The notes below the pieces were generated by a model. The model did no database searches. It had not been told where the DNA came from and saw only the letters and a list, made by a program, of their open reading frames with translations. This document shows positions 1 through 11,110 of a stretch of 64,000 nt of DNA, piece after piece. Source of the DNA: Himantopus leucocephalus (Eukaryota > Chordata > Aves > Charadriiformes > Recurvirostridae); the NCBI GenBank assembly GCA_003993805.1, contig RSEF01000005.1, positions 18,436,654 through 18,500,653 of the forward strand. Reading direction: 5' to 3'. How positions within the stretch are numbered: position 1 is the first letter of the stretch; each line of letters starts with the position of its first letter. Position numbers and translations under genes: made by a program.

Positions 1-245
1 GCAATGAGCAGGGACACCTTCAACTAGATCAGGTTGCTCGGAGCCCTGTCCAACCTGACCTTGAATGTGTCCAGGAATGGGGCATCTACCACCTCTCTGG
101 CCAACCTCTTCCAGTGTTCCACCACCCTCAGTGTAAAAAAAAAATAAAAAAAAATATATATATATATAAATTCTTCCTTATCTAGTCTGGATCTACCCTC
201 TTTTAGTTTAAAACCATCAGTCCTTGTCCTGTTGCAGTGGTGCAG
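1..245 (-). mobile_element. CR1 LINE, 3' fragment (ORF2 C-terminus)
   Basis: Read on the minus strand this gives the C-terminal end of CR1 ORF2: an NGFKLKEGRxRLD-type stretch, then HWKRLAREVVDAP and FKVRLDRAPSNLI. The same segment occurs in the longer CR1 copy at 29300-29510, so the two copies support each other. The 3' tail lies off the left edge of the window and the 5' side stops near the block at 230-245. The frame is interrupted by an A-rich/TA expansion. It is a dead 5'-truncated copy. Confidence 0.9.
135..170. repeat. A-rich and (TA)n microsatellite inside CR1
   Basis: A run of A residues with one T interruption passes into about seven TA units. The matching place in the CR1 copy near 29440 has only a short A/T stretch, so the expansion arose inside this copy after insertion. 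Confidence 0.9.
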
Positions 246-2415
246 TGCCAGCTGGAGAAATGTCAAGTAGGTTTTTCTTTGCATGCCAATGGTTTTGTCT
301 CATACTAGCTCAGTTTAGGCATTAAAAAATAAAAATACTGATCTGGAGCCTTGTCTCTGAAAGTAAAGATGTGTTTTTTGGCTTGTACACTGAAACCCAA
401 TTGTAAAGATTTGGCAGCTTTGCTGATTCAATTTAGCTGCTAGCTACTTGTGAGTGTTGAAGAAGAGCAGTAGGACTGTGGAGGGTGGATTGCAATGGGC
501 AGTCCTCTAAAGGGCTCTTCTGTAGCAGTGGCTTGATATGCAAGTCCAAAGCAATTAGGATGTCTTCCCTTCTGGCTCTTTTTGTGTTGAAGGTCACCAG
601 CAGCAAACATTCACTTGTTTGTTTCTACCCATTGTTTCTGTTTGGGCTAAAGCTAGGGTCCTACAATCAATGGCTTGCTTGTTTTGCTTTTGAGGCTGCA
701 AGTGGGGACAAATCCATTGCATTTCATGGTGTAGTGTTGCAATAGTTAATAGTGAGTATGTTAGATGAGGAAATGCAACACTTTTGAATGTGTGCTTGCA
801 GAATTCACAATATAACAATAGACAGGGTCCTACCAAGTTATCTAGAAGACATCTGCCAAGGGACTGCCAAAAACAACATTCCGCTGCTGTGAAGCATAGC
901 ATATCTGACACACATTGGGTTTCAACATGTTGCATGGCCTCTTTCTCAATAAAACACAGGGACATCCTGGAATTAAATTTAGATTAGATTAACTCTAAAT
1001 GCCATCTCCCTCTTATTTAATTGCCTGTCTTAGAAATATGTTGCTCTAGACAGCAGAGAAGAAACAAAATAATGGAATATTAAAACATTTAAAGGAATAA
1101 TAGGAATGAAGAACTTTTCGACTGCGAATTAGTTTGTAATATGCCATGTGGTGTCCAGAGAATTGTGGAGCATATGCAGAACTCTTAAGCATGACCTTTA
1201 AAACAGCTAATGCGTGTAGTCGGAAAACACCCAGGGAGCTCTGGAAGTGTCAGAGGTATCTCAGAGGTGTCGTGGAGTTGGTTTCTCTAGATTTGTCTGG
1301 TGGCTGGTCATTTCTGTCATTGAAAAAGGAAACCTGAGCCCTGCCCTACTGAAGCATTTCTAAGGGCTTTTTGCACTGTGGGTTCTCTGATATGCAGTAA
1401 AGGCAAGTTTGTATTGCAGTATCTCCCCTGACCAGAGCAACTCTAGTTGTCTCCCTTCCATGGCCTCTAAGTCTCATGAAACTTAATTACCTTTGCGCTT
1501 GGCTGAAGTTGGCCCATGGGTTCAAAAGTAAATGCTTTCATCTTGCACAAAGTACGGGCTCTTAAGTTTGTGCTTTTCTAGGAGAAACGAGGATAAATAA
1601 CAGCAAAGCCTTAGAGCTGTAATGATTCCTATCTGCTAGAAGGCCTAAGTAGTTCAGGGTTAGGACTCTGCTTTGACTTTTTGGTCATGCTGGATAGCTG
1701 GTTATTGTGGGCAAAGCTGCTGTTTGCTCTCCAGCATTTTGGGTCGACTTCATTGTAGTTTCATGTCCTTGGACCTTGTCTTTCTGTACTGCTGCTAGGC
1801 TGGATAATGTATTTAGAGCAGTCCTGCCTTGGCTAAGAGATGCCAGCAGGTTGTGCTGCGGGTCAGCTCTTCTGGAGCTTGCCTGTTCAACCTCCCTCTG
1901 GCAGGGAAACCCCAAAGGGTCTGAGGAAAAAAAAGTCTCCACCTGATCTGCGGCTTCCTGATTCACCCTGGGTGATGTTCAACTTGTGCCTTGGCTGGAG
2001 TTATGTTTGAATTATGAAGTATGTTTGAAGGAGAGGTCCTTTGCTAGCATGCAGAACTTGCCCAACACCCTGCTAGTCCCGATTAAAAAGACTAAAGCTG
2101 TTTGGATAGGGTTGTACAATCTATTTGAAAAAGCAAACAAATAACTTCTCTTTATGAAAAGTGGCTAAATATTTTAACCCCTTCAAGCTGGGACAGGGGA
2201 AACTAATTACACTGGTTTGAGGGTCATGGACTTATGCAGGTGGTTCCTGTCCTTCAGTGCATGCAGATGAAATTGTAGAGCCCAAGCTTGTGAGTGTAAA
2301 CACTGTTAAATCTTCCTGCGTAATTCTTACAACACTAAGGAATGGAGAAGAAAGGAGGAGGGATTTATTCAGCTTGAAAATCCTCACATTTAAAGTGACT
2401 ATTCATGGCTAGTTT
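246..2415. other. Single-copy sequence, no gene seen
   Basis: No repeat family or protein domain is recognised. Open frames here are short (under about 125 codons), overlap each other on opposite strands and look like chance. Confidence 0.5.
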
Positions 2416-2453
2416 AAAAAACAAACAAACAAACAAACAAAAAACAAACAACC
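2416..2453. repeat. (AAAC)n simple repeat
   Basis: About eight AAAC units with small imperfections, ending in CAACC. Confidence 0.9.
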
Positions 2454-3009
2454 AAAGTAAAGATTTAACCAAATTCTAGAGTTAAATTAATCATAAACTC
2501 TGCTCTAAGGTCCTGAGATTTCAGCTGCTGTTGCAGATTAGGAGGTAAGAATTTTCAAAAGTATCTAAACAGGGACATAAAATCCCAGTTATGTTGTGAT
2601 TTCTCACATGTGCTCCCCACACCCCCTTGTTGCAGGCATGTTTCTGAGCAACTTTGCTTATCCTTGGTCAATGCAACTAAGCTGAAGTCAGCACCTGAAC
2701 AATGATTAACGTAAACTGTACCATGGGGCAGAAGTTCCCCATGCTCTTGGGAAACTGAGACACCTTTTTCCTGCCAGCTGGTCCTGCACCCTCGTGGCAT
2801 CAGGCAAATAACAAGAATATCCTTGGTAAGGTGTGGTACCTTGTGTGATCCAGGTGTTTGCCAGCAAGCAGATAAGCCTGCAAAATGCCAGAAAAGAGAG
2901 TTTGCTCAGAGAGGAAGCTTTGCTAATGTCAGTGCACAGGGCAGTACTGTTGGGGAGCAGCTGAAATCCTTGCTGGTGACTTTAATCAGAACTAGGTAAA
3001 GCCTGTTAT
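2454..3009. other. Single-copy sequence, no gene seen
   Basis: No repeat or coding signal is recognised between the simple repeat and the LTR pair. Confidence 0.5.
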
Positions 3010-3014
3010 GTAGG
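3010..3014. repeat. Candidate target-site duplication (GTAGG), left copy
   Basis: GTAGG lies directly before the TGTCC start of the plus LTR and recurs at 4106-4110, directly after the outer end of the inverted LTR. Five bases fits the duplication length of retroviral integration, but a chance match cannot be excluded. Confidence 0.4.
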
Positions 3015-3230
3015 TGTCCTGGTTTCAGCTGGGATGGAGTTAATTTTCTTTCTAGTGGCTGCTGTGTTTCAGAGTTGGTATGAAAGGAATGCTGATAATG
3101 CATTTTAGTTGTTGCCAGGTGATGTTTATATTAGTCAAGGACTTTTGTTAGTGTCCCATAGAAGCTGAGAGAGAGCATAGACAGAACAAGCTGGCCCATG
3201 GAATATTCCATACCATAAATGTCATGCTCA

Positions 3231-3240
3231 GTATATAAAG
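3231..3240 (+). promoter_or_regulatory. LTR TATA box
   Basis: GTATATAAAG sits about 170 bp before the LTR poly(A) signal, the expected order for U3 followed by R. The inverted LTR has the same block at 3836-3845 on the minus strand. Confidence 0.65.
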
Positions 3241-3400
3241 GGGGGTTGGCCAGGGGGCAGGGATCTGTGATCACTGCTCGGGACAGGCTGAGCAACCAAT
3301 CACTGGGTTGTAAGAGCGACTTGTGACTTGCATTGTATTACTTTACTTTATATATTCTTTTACCATTATTATTGTTATTTTCCTTTTCTGTTATTGTTCT

Positions 3401-3406
3401 ATTAAA
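3401..3406 (+). terminator. LTR poly(A) signal ATTAAA
   Basis: ATTAAA directly precedes CTGTCTTTGTCTCAACCC, the usual position of the polyadenylation signal in these LTRs. Confidence 0.6.
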
Positions 3407-3541
3407 CTGTCTTTGTCTCAACCCATGAGTTCTTTTTTCCTCTCCCCTCCTTTTCTCCCTCTCCTCCCTACCCTTCTGGGGCAGGAAAAGGGAGTGAGTG
3501 GCTGCGTGATCCTAGCTGCTGGCTGTGGTTAAACCATGACA

Positions 3542-3564
3542 GTCCTTTGTGGCGCCCGCATTGA
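3542..3564 (+). other. Primer-binding-site-like block after LTR
   Basis: Eight bases after the LTR end lies TGGCGCCCGC (from 3550). TGGCGCCC is the core of primer sites complementary to lysine tRNA 3' ends; the rest matches poorly. It supports reading the upstream LTR as a 5' LTR. The inverted LTR begins immediately after it. Confidence 0.5.
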
Positions 3565-4105
3565 GTGGGATGGGGAGAAGAATTGGAAAAATAAGGAAAA
3601 CTCATGGGTTGAGATAAAGACAATAAGTAAAGTAAAAGCCGTACACACAATGTCCCATCCCCATGTCTCGAAAAACGAGCCGACGGGGAAGAAGACCNNN
3701 NNNNNNNNNNNNNNNNNNNNNNNNNNNNNNNNNNNNNNNNNNNNNNNNNNNNNNNNNNNNNNNNNNNNNNNNNNNNNNNNNNNNNNNNNNNNNNNNNCTC
3801 CGAACATCCTCCCCCTTCCTCCTTCTTCCCCTAGCTTTATATACTGAGTATGATGTCCTGTGTTATGGAATATTCCTTTGGTCAGTTGGGGTCAGCTATC
3901 TCGACTGTGTTTCCTCCCAACTTTTTGTGCAATCCCAGCCTATGTGCTGGTGAGGCGGTGTGAGCAACAGAAAAGGCCTTGGGAGCTTAGCAACAACTGA
4001 AAACAGTAGTGCACTATCAACACTATTCTCATCCCAAATTGAAAACATAGCACTATACCAGCTGCTGGCAAGAAAGTCAACTCCATCCCAGCCAAAACTG
4101 TGACG
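3565..4105 (-). mobile_element. Inverted LTR, U5 end truncated, holding a 100-N gap
   Basis: Read on the minus strand, the right part (4105 down to 3798) starts CGTCACAGTTTTGGCTGGG and runs through U3 to a GTATATAAAG box. The left part (3697 down to 3565) carries the TTTATCTCAACCCATGAG block also found in the plus LTR at 3410-3435. The last ~75 bp of U5 are missing, and the poly(A) motif is degenerate. The gap falls between TATA box and R. Together with 3015-3541 this forms an LTR palindrome. It is a related but diverged LTR, not a recent copy of the plus one. Confidence 0.75.
3698..3797. other. Assembly gap (100 N)
   Basis: A run of exactly 100 N, the usual length for a gap of unknown size, inside the inverted LTR. 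Confidence 0.95.
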
Positions 4106-5107
4106 GTAGGTATGTGCTAATATGGCTATTCAAGGTGCACAGGATAAATGGAAGAGGCGTGTGCTCTGGATGAATGTGCTGTGTACTTCTGACCAGCTTA
4201 GTTATGGGGACCTGTTGCTGGTAGAAGATGGATTTAAACTGATTCCTCCTGTGTGCATCCTGGTGAATATTCCTAACAGCAGCACTGTGTGCTACAAGCC
4301 AATGTCTACAGGTTCCAGGCAGAAAGGCTGTCTGATCTGTAGGATAAAAGCCAGCTCTTCTATCTCATTCTCCTGTTCGCTGCGTCAAAGTGTATTGCAG
4401 GGGTGTTGTAAGAGCTGAAGACATTTTTTCTTTTTTCTTTTTGCCAATTTATTGATTTTTACATATTCCTACATGTCTTCAGTATTTAGACTGTGCTTAC
4501 TATTGGGCTAAAGACCTTCAGGAAAAGTGAGCTTCCCTGAAAATGGCACCCTGGAGTGGGTCAATTTTCAGTGTAGCTTTCCCCAAGGCTCAGGCCCTAG
4601 CTGGGGTTGAAGTACCCAGCATCTCACAGAGGGTCAGGGAAGTTCCTGTGGTCCAGAACTGCCTTGGGAATTTCTGTGGAAGTTTTGCACTTTCCTTTCT
4701 ACTTCAGTCTGCAAGGAGAAGTAGAGAGACTGGTCCCTCAGCAGTTTGTGACATGCAGTGAGTATCCCCTTTTGAAGGAAATGATGAGCCTCATTAACAT
4801 GGTCTCCGTGCCTCTCCTGGATCACATGCAGCCCTGGGGTCTGTTTGTAGCCAAACATAAAGTTTCCTCAAAAGATGATCTCACCAGTTGAAAACCACAT
4901 GCATGTGAACCAAAGCAGGAAGGGGAGCAGTAGCTGGAAGGGATGGAGGGCGCCACATGGGCAGCAGATGCTGATGGCTTTGCACTGGGACAAACCATGT
5001 GGGTTTTTTTCCAGCTGCAAACCTTGGTTCTGCCATCAGCGTGCACAGGACACTTGGTAGAGTGTCCTTTTCTTTGAACGTTTGCAGTTTCTTTAGCCGG
5101 AGGGGAA
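4106..5107. other. Single-copy sequence, no gene seen
   Basis: After the GTAGG at 4106-4110 I see no repeat or domain. Overlapping short frames on both strands (for example a cysteine-rich minus frame at 4822-5205) show no recognisable protein. Confidence 0.5.
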
Positions 5108-5240
5108 TTCTGGAAAACATTAGTGGGAGCTGTCAGACTGTGCAATGATCTCCCAAGGGAAGGAGTAGCAGCCATACAGGTGTTCAAAACCTTGCAGGCT
5201 TGCACAGGAAGAATCCTGGGGATGAATGGGATGACCTGAG
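5108..5240 (+). mobile_element. Ancient CR1-like LINE fragment
   Basis: In one frame the plus strand reads CNDLPREGVAAIQVFKTLQ, resembling the WNxLPxEVVxxxSLxxFKxxL end of CR1 ORF2. The frame is not maintained outside this patch. Divergence is far greater than in the copies at 1 and 29242. Confidence 0.5.
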
Positions 5241-8200
5241 AACTCTTTTGTGAAGAGGTAATGAATGATGGAAGAAATGAGATGAGCTGGAGAGAACTGC
5301 CTGCATGCTAAAGGAAAAGAAAGACCAGGAATTCCCATGGAGAGTAGTCCTTTCTAAACTGGGCTGTGCTATTAGTCTTCATGCTTCTGGGTGTATATTA
5401 TGGCTGGCCAGATGAAAAAGAAGTACACCTCTACATGCATTTGTACAGAACTGTCTGCAGAGGGAATTAAAAGCCAGAACAGGTATCTAATGTTAGAGCT
5501 GAAGAGATGTTGTTACCCTGTTCACTTGAGTTACTAGCTGAAAATACTAGGCTTTGCTGATCCACGTAGCAGGGTCATGGAGCTAGTTTCTGGCCACAGG
5601 ACTGTGTAAAGGTTTGCTTCATTACCTTGACCTTTTCCTAGCTCAGCTTTAAAGCTCTTTCCAATTGCCTCTTGCTGGGGAGAGAGCACTGCAGTGACAA
5701 GGTGAGACTGCCTCATCTCCCTAGTGCATGGATACCCACTGTGGCTGCTCCTTCCCACCCTGCAACACGTGTGCATTCGTGTTTGCATGTGTTGGTCTAG
5801 GAACTGTCATCCCACAGCAGCTTTGAAGTATATATACTTCACCCATTGCCAACACAGATGTCACTGCTCTTTTCAAAGGAAAATGCAAGACCTCTCCTGT
5901 AAAAAAAGGCATGTGAGATGTCTCTTCCACATCTCTGAATCTGTTTGACTCCAGCCCTGAAGCATGAGGTTTAATATTCCTTCATGTTTTGCCATTTCCT
6001 GCCAAAAATGACTAGCAAGGTGCCATGGGGAGGCTAATCCTTATTCTGAGATTTATTACACACACCCCACCGACCCCCCACCCCCCGCCGCCTTTACCAC
6101 TGCTAATTAAAACTAAGCTCCACTTATCAAATGCCCACATACCTTTTGCAGGGCTGCCATGTGCTATCTGTTTGAGTTGAGGAGGTTGTAATGTAGATGA
6201 GACTAATAATAAAACTGCACTAAAAGCAGCTACATTGTGGAGGAACTTTAAACCCAAAAGAAAAGCGGGCAAGGACAGTTTTAACTGCAATGTGCCCTTT
6301 AATTGAAGCCTGGGCTGGAGCTAACCTGCCTGCCTTGCGATACTGTGTGGGTTGGGTGTGGATGCAGTCTGCATTGTTAACCTACTGCTATGATATTTAC
6401 AGAGATGATTTTAGCTTCTGACAGCGGGGAAAATTATTTTCTGTGCAACCTTTTGGCTTGGGCCACCCACATGCCATGGGAGAGAGGAGGTGGCAGGAGA
6501 GCTGGCATCAGTCCTTCCTCAAGGTTCTCATGCTCCTGACAGGTAAACAGTCACGGGACCGGAGACAGGAGTACCTCTGGGGAAGGTGGATTTTAAATCA
6601 CCTCACCTTGTCTTTTGTTCATCCCCTACCTACGGCAACCTTGCTGAAGGCTTTTTCCAGTATAGATCTGTCTTGTTTTGTGCTTATGTAGGCTTCACAA
6701 GAGACCCTTGCCTTAAAGACCCTTGCCTCTAACAGCTGGCTTTGAATTGCACTGGTGGAGCTCAGCAAGGGTGTGGGACAGATGGAGCAACCTGTGCCAC
6801 AAGTTGAGTTGGGGCTGAGGTGCCAGGGCAGGTCACTGGAAGGCTAAGACTGCTTTTTTTTTTTCCCCCTTTTCTTTTTTTTTTTTTTTTTAATCTCAAA
6901 GGTTTCCAAAGCCAATACATTTTAGCTACAGCTGTCATGTTGGGGATGTGCTGCAGCATCGCCTATTTGAGCCACTGGAACCTAGAGAAAAAGGGGTATC
7001 TGAAGAGAAGGGCTATGCTAGTGAGGTCTCTGGGCTGATTTGCTGAAATAGCTTGGGCAAATGAAGACTTCGGGTGCTAATTTCGTTGGGACCTCCTGAG
7101 GTGCCACCTCATGGGTGGGAATCTTGACCACAAGCTAAAGCAGGTTCTCTGAACACAGCTGCTGCTCAGTCCCAAGCAGGGATGAGCCTTGGCTGCCCTA
7201 GCCAAGCAGCAGCTGTTTTGTGTTACTGGGGCCTGATAACAGCTTCCTCTTCCCTCTGTGTATGACAGTGGCTTAGTGCTTGTGGGGCCATAGCTGCTGC
7301 CTGCCCTTAGCACTGCTCTCTGGGCGATCTGTGTTTGCAGGCAGCATGAGGGAGGGCGAAATACTGTTTTTCTAGCTTTGGTGTCAGGGCAGGGTTTCTC
7401 CTTTGGCTCAGAAGAGAGGGGGATAGGAGAACTGAAAATGAGCTGAGGGGGCTGCTGCTGCTTGCTTTTGGGCCAGCTGTTCTTGCTCTGTAGCTCTCAC
7501 AGCTGCATTCACCAGAGTCAGGGAAGGGGAGAAAACGTGAGTGTTCAGCGAGCTACAGTAAAAGTAGAGAGCAGGAGGAAGAGGAGACAGGTCCTTGAAG
7601 TTTCTTATCAAGCACCTTGTCTGTTGAACTTTGGCTTACCAGCTCAGGAAGAGCAGTCCGGGCAGGCTGATGAAGAGCACCAGGTTCTCCTCTTGCTTGT
7701 AAGACCGGCTGGAGGCATCAGCCCAGGCAGCTGGCAAAGCAGCTGTGGGATAGGTGAGAGCAGGGAGGGGAGAATGGCTGCACCTTGTTCATCCCAGATA
7801 CAGCTCAGTGTAATCCAGCGCACTGGCAAACCTCACTTCCTGATGGTGCATTTGCCGAGATGTGGTGCTTGATGTTATTGCCAGCCTAGGAGATTTAAGT
7901 GTGCCTGAAAGTGTCACTAGTAAGCTGTGCCATGTGCCATTGTACAGCTGCTGTAGAGAATGCAGGCCACTTAAAGCCAGAGGAGATGACCCCATTGGCT
8001 TGGTGGTTTTGGAGCTAGGGCTAGAGGATCACTTAGGGTCTGTAGTCTTCTAACATGTTGTGTTAGTGGCACTGACCATTTCCTGTAGTGGGTGCCTGGG
8101 AATGGGTGACAAGTGAATTCAAGTTACAAGAGCCAGCCTCGCTGCTCATGGAACACCTTACTGGTGGGGTCCATTATCCATCTTTCTGTGGCTGTCACCC

Positions 8201-11019
8201 AAAGGCGTGTAAAGTACTAAAGTAATTTTAGATCTTGGGACAGAAGAGCAAGAGATGCTTCCTTAATGTTGCACTCTCTAGAGTAGCTGACACTGGAATG
8301 TGCTACAAGCATTTGCCCTTCAAGTGTATAAAAAGAAGAGAAGCTGACCAGCCCCTTCTACACAATATGGCTTCTATTGGTTGATATTTAGTTATTTAAG
8401 TATTTAAATATTTCAGTCGTGCTCCCTATTGCATTAGGCTGGAAGCATACATATATTGAGACTCTGCCCATGGCTTGAAGAGCTTGTGACCTGTACAGAC
8501 TACACATCTTTGGGGTAGAAAAGACAGTGAATGCAGAGAAGTGGCAACTAACTTAAGAAGGTAGAGGAGTAGAGTGGGGAAGTCAAGAGAAGTGGCTGGG
8601 GCTCTGGTTTACAGTTTACTGCTTCCCACCCCATCCCTGACAACAGCTTCTGCTGTTTTTATACAGGAAGAAGGGCCTGTGGTAAGGGGGGAAGGAAACA
8701 GAAGCTGTCCTGCTCTAGAGGCAGTGTCAGTTCTTCTTTGAAGCTTTCCACGAGGCATCGGCTCCCTGTCAGAGATGTCAGCTCCAAATAAAACTGTTCC
8801 AGGACATTTCCTCGGCGTGCTGCGCTGCAGCAGTCCGCATTGGCTGTAACACTGAGCAGAACACCCGGGGCGGTTTGGAAGAGCAACAAACTGCATGCCA
8901 GGAAACACGCCTTCATTTTGTGGCAGGCCAGGAGAAAATGTGTACAAGGATGCAGTTGTTTTGTATGTAAGAAACACTGGGTATTTATCACAGGAGAGGG
9001 AACATGATACCAAGGCTTAGCATGCCTTGAAAGGACCAGAGATGGTCTCCTGAGCAGAAGGTCCTAAAATACATAGATTTTCATAAAAATCTATTTCTAG
9101 ACTTGTCTGGGATGTGGGTAGTCATGTCAAAAAAAGGGAATTTTTGTTTTCTAATATCTGCTTTCCTTCTGCTAGCCGGATAAGGGTCTTGTGTTGAGCC
9201 TGTAGCTTCATGCTGCTGTTCTGTCAGCTACAGACCCCATTTGAGGTGTCACTTCGTCAGGCACTTGTTCCCCAGGGGTTGCTGCATCTTCTGTGGTACT
9301 GATTCCTCTATTTCCTCTGCACTGTACTGAATTAACACCATGACTTGTTGGGGGTGGGAAGGTGTTGTTTGCTTTTATACTTTTTCAGAAAAAAAAAATC
9401 AGGAACAGGCTGTTCTCCGGCACTGTCTTCCTCTCTACAGATGTTGGATGCAATGTTTCCTTTAAACCTTCCTTTGACCTGAAGACAGACTCTGCAAAAT
9501 GTCTTTTCTAGCATTCACAGGCCATGACCTTTATCACCTTTGCTGCTATTGAGTGGTTATTGCCGAAGAGACTCATCTCTGGATTTGTTCCTGGATTTTA
9601 AGTAGCGGATTCTGGGTAGGTTAGCTCAGTAGGCATTAACGTGATTCAGCTAATTTGAGATGTGGTTTCACTGGAAAACTAACAAGTGCATGTCTGAGCC
9701 AACTTTAAAAGTTCTCTTTTCTTGGTGAAGTGCGGGATTGCTCAAGACAAGGTGACAGAATATTTATTTTAACTTTTAAATCATGGCAACAGTTGTATTT
9801 TTCCCTGCCTACTCACTGCCTTAAAACTAAAAAACAGCTGAACCAAACTTTCCAAAAATATTAGGCAGAAACCAGAAGGGCAAAATTCCACCTGAAGAGT
9901 TTAAAGTTTAAAGTTTAATGAAGTTGCTTACCACTGAAAAAAGCCATTTGAGAATAGAAATGAGAGCTGTCCATACACGCTTCTCTTCTAGTATTAATAG
10001 TAATAAGAGTGCTAGATGGCCAAGGAGCATTTTATAGGTACTTCAGGTACCTAAGAAGATGCCAAAAGTCTGTCGTGTCGACAGGTCTTAACAGTATATG
10101 GCAGCATTGCACAACAGCTCTTCAGAAGTGGAGAAAACTGGTTTTTGGTGAAAGCTGAAGTAAAGGGAACTATAATTACTCCAGCTGGAGTATGGCCTGG
10201 CCAGTGAGACTTCTAAAACTTTGCCTGCTCTGAGCTGTGTCAAAACTGGTTACTTCTCCACTTTGCATCTCATGCAGAAAAGAACCTCTAAGAGCAAAGC
10301 TGGCACTGTGCAAAGGTACAGAGCTTAACCCAGGAAGGCAATCATCTAGTAAAATTCAAATGCCACCTCTGGCAGCACAAGGTATTTTATTGGCAGCTGT
10401 TTATTCAAGTGTTGACTCATCCTAGCTTTTGAGATCTGACAAGACTGTGAGCCCTAAAGGGCTATGGCCATGGGCATTAATAAAGCAATCTCATTAAGAG
10501 ATAATTAAGTCACATTTATTAAATACCTAATTAAGCAGCCAACTGTAAGTTTGTTAGGTAAGGAATGCTCAGTTGAGATTATTCACTTTCCACACCTTAG
10601 CAAAAGTTTGAAAAGGGGGGGAAAAACCAACCAAATTCCCCACCTTCTGGAATATAATTTATATTTTAGGTGCGGTGCCTGTTGAGGAAGCAAAGACTAA
10701 AGCCTCTGCCCTGCTGAGGTGGAGGGAGTGCATTTCCAGAAAGCTAACCTCCTTCTGCTGGGAGTGATTGCACTGTGAGAATGGATGTTACCACAGCAGG
10801 AGCTCTGCATAGGTGCTGCTCCTTGGGAACAAGAGAAATGCAAATCTGAACATTGGAAGGGATCTCTTGTTTGCCTCCCTTGGTGTCTTAAGCAGCTTGG
10901 GTTAAACACAGTTCTACTGTGAACCCATGGCCTCTTCAAGTTGGGACTACAACCAGACCTGAACTGCAGGCTATACAAGCTGGCCAGACTAAAGGGATGT
11001 GGAGAAATTAGATGTTTTT
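5241..11019. other. Single-copy sequence with low-complexity tracts
   Basis: No gene recognised. It holds a C-rich tract at 6059-6092, a T-rich tract at 6853-6892 and an AT-rich patch near 8383-8425. A minus-strand frame at 8659-8916 begins with a hydrophobic leader and is discussed as a finding. An AT-rich patch with repeated ATTAA/TAATTAA cores lies at 10470-10545. Confidence 0.5.
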
Positions 11020-11110
11020 CTACCCCTGTTTAACAGATGGGGAAAAACAGGACCTAAGAGGAACCATACCTAAGATGACCTAGGGAGGCCGTAATTGAAA
11101 ACTCAGTTGA
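11020..11110 (-). mobile_element. MIR-like SINE fragment
   Basis: TTTAACAGATGGGGAAA, an AGGACCTAAGAGG block and then a diverged CCTAAGATGACCTAGGGAGG follow the order of the MIR 3' half read in reverse (fully conserved copies have CAGATGGGGAAACTGAGG then a GACTTGCCCAAGGTCAC block). Old and decayed. Confidence 0.55.

Larger units (their letters stand above)
3015..3541 (+). mobile_element. Endogenous retrovirus LTR, full length (527 bp)
   Basis: The element begins TGTCCTGGTTTCAGCTGGG and ends TTAAACCATGACA, giving the TG...CA ends of an LTR. Inside are a TATATAAAG box near 3231, an ATTAAA poly(A) signal at 3401 followed by the CTGTCTTTGTCTCAACCC block typical of avian LTRs of this kind, and a pyrimidine-rich then G-rich U5. 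No duplication of the left flank (GTAGG) lies directly after its right end. Instead a primer-binding-site-like sequence follows, as at a 5' LTR. No gag, pol or env follows; an inverted LTR does. Family assignment to a named ERV needs a repeat library. Confidence 0.85.
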
